Below the pieces are notes generated by a model. The model did no database searches, was not told the origin of the DNA, and saw only the letters and a program-made list of their open reading frames with translations. A stretch of DNA of 35,458 bases. It comes from Paractinoplanes toevensis. GTDB lineage: Bacteria > Actinomycetota > Actinomycetes > Mycobacteriales > Micromonosporaceae. The stretch is taken from NCBI RefSeq assembly GCF_018332695.1, contig NZ_BOQN01000041.1, positions 1 through 35,458 of the forward strand. Direction: 5' to 3'. This document shows, piece after piece, positions 32,181 through 35,458 of this stretch; the stretch's first letter is position 1; each line of letters opens with the position of its first letter. The position numbers were made by a program, and so were the translations under genes.

Positions 32181-32812
32181 AACGACTCGATTCGCCGGTT
32201 CGGCAATCGGGCGACGACCGGGCCGACCTCGATCCGTCGGGCCACATCGAATTGCAATCGGCCGATCACGAGGAGCCGACCTGGGAGGTGCGGCTTCCCG
32301 GCGACCAGCGCCGGCCTCGGCTGAACCGGCGGACCAGGGTGATCCTGTCGGCCGCGGCCGCCGCCGCGGTCGTGGTCAACGCCGGCGCGGCCTGGGTGTA
32401 TTGGCAGATCACCGGCTCCGAGACCGGGCATGCGAGCAGCGGCACGGCGATCGAGCTCGCGCTGCGTGCTCGCTCCGACCTCAACCGGCCGTTGTCGCGG
32501 GGGCAGGACGGCAACCTCACCGTGACGGTGACCAACGACTACGACTTCCCGATCCGGATCACGGCGGTGACGCCGGGTACCGGCAACATCGTGGCCGACG
32601 CCGAGCATCGGGACGCGGGCTGCCGGGACTCGCGGGTGGAGATCACCGGGAATCGGTTCCCGGTGTCCTGGGAGGTGCCGCGTAACACGATCGGCGCGTT
32701 CACCATCCCGGGCGCGCTGAGCATGCGGAGCGATGCGGCCGCAGCCTGCAACGGCGCGGTCTTCACGGTGCCGATCCAGGCTTCCGGCGTACGGCTGGAG
32801 GACGCCGACTGA
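32177..32812 (+). CDS. single-pass membrane protein D with extracellular two-cysteine domain
   Basis: The 211-residue protein has a charged cytoplasmic N-terminus of about 50 residues (EVRLPGDQRRPRLNRRTR), one transmembrane helix (VILSAAAAAAVVVNAGAAWV) and an extracellular domain. Directly after the helix comes YWQITGSETGHASSGT, comparable with the aromatic exit motifs of the A and C proteins. The domain pattern repeats that of A and B: GNLTVTVTNDYDFPIRITAVTPG, DAGCRDSRVEITG, then AAACNGAVFTVPIQASG, with two Cys in equivalent positions. It is probably a membrane-anchored partner of the A-B-C proteins, but no function is known. Its stop lies 1 nt from the convergent DUF4407 stop. Confidence 0.78.
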   Translation: MKRLDSPVRQSGDDRADLDPSGHIELQSADHEEPTWEVRLPGDQRRPRLNRRTRVILSAAAAAAVVVNAGAAWVYWQITGSETGHASSGTAIELALRARSDLNRPLSRGQDGNLTVTVTNDYDFPIRITAVTPGTGNIVADAEHRDAGCRDSRVEITGNRFPVSWEVPRNTIGAFTIPGALSMRSDAAAACNGAVFTVPIQASGVRLEDAD

Positions 32813-32813
32813 G

Positions 32814-34032
32814 CTACGCCCGGCGGTAGTGCCGGCCGTTCTTGCCGGCCGGCAGCACCCGCACGTCCTCGTCGACGATCATCGGCGCGCGGACCGACCG
32901 GCGGTGCCGTCCGTTGGGCGACGGCTCCTCCTCCACATCAGGCACCAGCAGCTCGCCGTGCAGCGGGCGGTGGTGCCGTCCGCCGTGTGCGGTCAGCCGG
33001 TGCACCTCCTCGGGCACCACTACCGACCTCCGGAGGACCGCGCTGGCCCGCTCGGCCGATTCGCGGGCGACCTGCTCGTCCTGGACCGCGGCCTCGATGC
33101 CCTCGGTCACCACCTTCGCCATCGCGGCGCCGTAGGTGCGGGCGTCCTGGATGCCCCGCTCGTGCAGCAGCGCGGCCTCGTGCTCGGTGCGCCGCGCGAT
33201 GCGGGCCTCGTTGCGCTCGTACGCGTTGCCACGGGAGACGAACTTGAGCCCGACCGCCGTGCAGTCCAGCGCCACCAGCAGCAGCGTGATGCCCAGATAG
33301 AAGATGCCGACGCCCCAGAAATCGCTGGTCACCAGGTGCCACATGGCGGCAGTGCGGGCCCCGAAACCGGCGTCGGACTTGACCGCCTTGTTGTTGGTCT
33401 TCCGCTGGTCACTGATCTGCCGGGTCAGTTCGGCCTGCTCGGCGGCGCGGGCGTCGCGGGCCACGCGCTGGGTGTCCAGCAGCGTCCCGGCCTGCCGGTC
33501 CAGCACGGAGGCCTGGTCGTCGAGCCTGCTTGAGCTGGTTGAGCCGGGCCGTCCAGGTGCCGATCACGCCGTCCGTGTCGATCCGGGTGAGCTGCTGGTT
33601 GTGCACCTCGTTGAGCCGCGCGTCGATCTCGCCCTGGTAGCGGGCGAGCATCAGCGGCTCGGTGATCAGCACCGCGAAGAGCAGGGCCAGGCCGAGCCGG
33701 CCGATGTACAGCCCGGCGGTGGGCTTGCGCAGGAACTCGTGCGGATCGGTGGATTCCAGCTTGTCGTAGCTGATGCCGACCCGGCCGACGACGGCCCGGT
33801 CGTAGGCGACCACGCCGGCCGCGATCATCGGGCCGACCAGCCAGCGGTACCACGGCTGCTGATAGTTGGAGCTGGCATCGATGAACGCGGCGCCACCCAC
33901 CGTGGCGTACACGAAGTACAGCAGGATGAAGACGCCGACCGCGGAGTAGAGGACCCGGTCGGTGTGCGTGATGACACTTTCCGGGTTGACGTTCGCCACC
34001 CGCAGCAGGACGTCCCGACGACCCTTCGGCAT
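32814..34032 (-). pseudogene. DUF4407 membrane protein interrupted by a frameshift
   Basis: Two frames together give one DUF4407 protein of about 405 residues. The first part (from ATG 34032) has TM1 VLYSAVGVFILLYFVYATVGG, TM2 WLVGPMIAAGVVAYDRAVVG, TM3 IGRLGLALLFAVLITEPLML, and a coiled coil ending LNQLKQ. The second frame continues LDDQASVLDRQAGTLLDTQRV, then TM4 FWGVGIFYLGITLLLVALD and a long C-terminal cytoplasmic part. The switch lies at 33525-33526, where one extra G (minus strand) in CAGGCTCGAC breaks the frame; removing it restores LKQLDDQ. The first frame would stop at 33409. Either it is a true frameshift mutation or a sequencing error. The C-terminus carries three GRHxR-type motifs (GGRHHRPL, NGRHRRSV, NGRHYRRA). 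Confidence 0.8.
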
Positions 34033-34085
34033 GCAGCCGAGTCTTACGAATCATGCCGATGCATGCGGACAAAACCGAATTTTAC

Positions 34086-34721
34086 TTATTTACCAGACAG
34101 ATCGGGATCGGTGATCGTTACCCGGACGATGACCGACGCCTGCACCGTCTGCACCTGTGGATCCAGCGGTAACGTCGCGTCGGCGGCCATCGCCGACCGA
34201 GCCATGATCGGCTGGAACCCGCCACCCCCGGCGAGCTCGTCGGAGATCTCCACCAGGCGGTCGATCCGGCTGCCGACCGCCGCCGCGTACTCCCGGGCGC
34301 GGTCCAGGGCATCGACGATCGCGGCCCGGCGCACCTCGGCACCGGCCGTGCTCCCGGGCCGCATCTGCCACCACGGGCCGGCCAGCGACGCCTGGTCGAG
34401 ACCGGCCAGCGCGGGCAGCATCTCGCCGAGCGCCGCGAAATCGGCGACCGTCACCGTGGTGCCGGTGCTGCCGGTCCAGGCCACCGGGCGGTCGCCGGCC
34501 TTCTTGAAGTCGGGAAAGACCTGCACCGCGGTGGTCTCCCGGCGCTCGATCGCTGGGCCGTAGCCGTCCAGCGCGGCGCGCAACGCGGCCGCGCGCTCGG
34601 TGAGATGGGCCAGGACGGCGTCCTTGTCCCGGCCGCGGGCGGACACCGTCAGGGAGAAGACGGCCAGCTCGGGCGTCACCTCACGGATCGCCTCACCGCG
34701 TACCACGATGGTCGGTTGCAT
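34086..34721 (-). CDS. SIMPL-domain (DUF541) protein
   Basis: The 211-residue protein matches the SIMPL/DUF541 family: IVVRGEAIREVTPELAVFSLTVSARGRDKDAVLAHL at the N-terminus, VQVFPDFKKAGDRPVAWTGSTGTTVTV in the middle, AAIVDALDRAREYAAAVG, and a C-terminal strand VQTVQASVIVRVTI. It has no signal peptide, unlike many periplasmic SIMPL proteins. Function is poorly defined in the family. The ATG at 34721 lies 6 nt after a TAGCGT box. It overlaps the end of the upstream YbaB-like gene by 29 bp and is followed after 53 nt by the DUF4407 gene. Confidence 0.85.
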   Translation of the reverse strand: MQPTIVVRGEAIREVTPELAVFSLTVSARGRDKDAVLAHLTERAAALRAALDGYGPAIERRETTAVQVFPDFKKAGDRPVAWTGSTGTTVTVADFAALGEMLPALAGLDQASLAGPWWQMRPGSTAGAEVRRAAIVDALDRAREYAAAVGSRIDRLVEISDELAGGGGFQPIMARSAMAADATLPLDPQVQTVQASVIVRVTITDPDLSGK

Positions 34722-35292
34722 ATGCCGACGCTAATACCTCGCGCGCGTCGGCCACCAACAGGTCGGTGTCGGGGACGCCGGTGACCTCGGCCCGGTCGAT
34801 CCGGTTTCCCCGCAGGTGCAGGTGGAAGAGCCCGCGCGTCCCGGTGATCACCCGAACGGCCGGCGGCTCCGGGCCGGCGTCGTCGATCAGCCGGCCGGCC
34901 TCGGCGATCCGGCCACCGGCGGCATCGAGAAAGCCGTCACGGACCGTATGTTGCTCAACGGCAAGCATTGGTGACATTGCGTGACGCAGAATCATCGGCA
35001 CCAGGGCTGCCTTCAACCGCGCCGTCGCCAGCGCCTCGAGCAGCGCATCGGCCACCCCGGCCGGGCCCAGCGCCAACCACCAGGCCGAGTGCAGGCCGAT
35101 GTCGACGAACCGGCCGAGCGCATCGACCACGGCAAATGCCGTGCCGCTGCGGTCCGGGCCGGTGATCCGGTCGAGCCGCGGCGGCGGGCCTCCCCCAGGC
35201 ACCTGCGCCGCCAGCCGCTCCACCTCGGTGATGAATTGACGCGCGTCCCCGATTCGCGCATCGTCACGTTCAGATTGGACAGACGGAAACAC
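34693..35292 (-). CDS. YbaB/EbfC-like hypothetical protein
   Basis: The 199-residue protein has a central part reminiscent of YbaB/EbfC nucleoid-associated proteins as found in actinobacterial accessory loci: RSGTAFAVVDALGRFVDIGL followed by a helix GVADALLEALATARLKAALVP. An N-terminal helix (ARQFITEVERLAAQV) fits the family. The C-terminal 70 residues (GLFHLHLRGNRIDRAEVTGVP) have no recognised match. The GTG at 35292 was chosen because GGGGGGA lies 6 nt upstream; ATG 35346 would add 18 residues. It is first in a probable operon with the SIMPL and DUF4407 genes. The 166 bp right of it hold no gene. The assignment is tentative. Confidence 0.55.
   Translation of the reverse strand: MFPSVQSERDDARIGDARQFITEVERLAAQVPGGGPPPRLDRITGPDRSGTAFAVVDALGRFVDIGLHSAWWLALGPAGVADALLEALATARLKAALVPMILRHAMSPMLAVEQHTVRDGFLDAAGGRIAEAGRLIDDAGPEPPAVRVITGTRGLFHLHLRGNRIDRAEVTGVPDTDLLVADAREVLASAYATDHRGTR
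34728..34733 (-). promoter_or_regulatory. internal -10 box TAGCGT for the SIMPL gene
   Basis: On the minus strand TAGCGT is followed by 6 nt and the ATG at 34721. It lies inside the upstream YbaB-like gene, so the SIMPL gene may also be transcribed alone as a leaderless message. Confidence 0.35.
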
Positions 35293-35458
35293 CGAAGATC
35301 CCCCCGATCTCAGCGGCACTGAGAGTAACGCACGGTGGGCACGCATTCGACCCGCGAATGCGAACGGTTTGTGCCAATTCTCGCGACTGATCGAGCGTTT
35401 CGGAGTGTCCGGAGTGGAGCCGACCTAGGTGTACTGACCCGAGAGGTTGGGTACGCGG

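Noticed and set aside
31730..32608. 292-codon frame on the minus strand upstream of and across gene D
   Set aside because: Its left part lies in the gene-free region and the right part is antisense to D; no domain and poor codon use.

Overview
The window is very GC-rich. Its actinobacterial hallmarks are an actinobacterial-type DapD, LysG/LysE, many GTG starts, TANNNT boxes 6-7 nt before start codons, and multidomain secreted proteins with ricin-type lectin and LamG modules. The best guess is a filamentous actinomycete of the Micromonosporaceae (Actinoplanes-like). That is inference from gene content; no rRNA, tRNA, phage, IS or CRISPR is visible.

Layout. (1) 1-4.2 kb, minus strand: a LacI-family regulator followed 29 nt later by a UvrD/RecB-type helicase that runs off the left edge. 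(2) 4.2-18.3 kb, minus strand: a three-gene operon of a 2751-aa secreted RHS/YD-repeat toxin with a C-terminal DNA/RNA nuclease, a tandem SUKH (SMI1/KNR4) protein overlapping it by ATGA, and a 1590-aa secreted subtilase with lectin and LamG modules. (3) 18.4-23.6 kb: two tandem LOG-type phosphoribohydrolases, a small basic protein, then a lysine/DAP block (dapE and dapD divergent, LysG-type regulator and LysE exporter divergent). (4) 23.6-27.5 kb: a MerR regulator fused to a sliding-clamp-like domain, an ArsR/SRPBCC pair, a methyltransferase-like protein, a nitrilase-superfamily hydrolase and a RidA-family protein. (5) 27.5-32.8 kb: two tandem copies of a three-gene operon of small exported proteins (called A, B and C here), each with a matching upstream element, promoter-proximal block, A/B hairpin and terminator, followed by a related single-pass membrane protein (D) with a 17-codon leader ORF. 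(6) 32.8-35.3 kb, minus strand: a YbaB-like protein, a SIMPL-domain protein and a DUF4407 membrane protein broken by a frameshift.

How the genes work together. The RHS/SUKH/subtilase operon reads as a contact-dependent antibacterial nuclease with its immunity protein and an exported protease that may process the toxin or act beside it. The dap/lys block couples DAP-lysine synthesis with export. The strongest candidate for an undescribed system is the duplicated A-B-C operon plus D. Four of these proteins (A1, A2, B1, D) share a small presumably beta-rich extracellular domain with two cysteines, and A1, A2, C1, C2 and D share an aromatic motif at the membrane exit. The C proteins add a fibronectin-III-like domain and a Pro/Thr/Glu-rich tail. 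The duplication includes regulatory DNA, and the second B gene has lost its export segment, half its domain and one cysteine.
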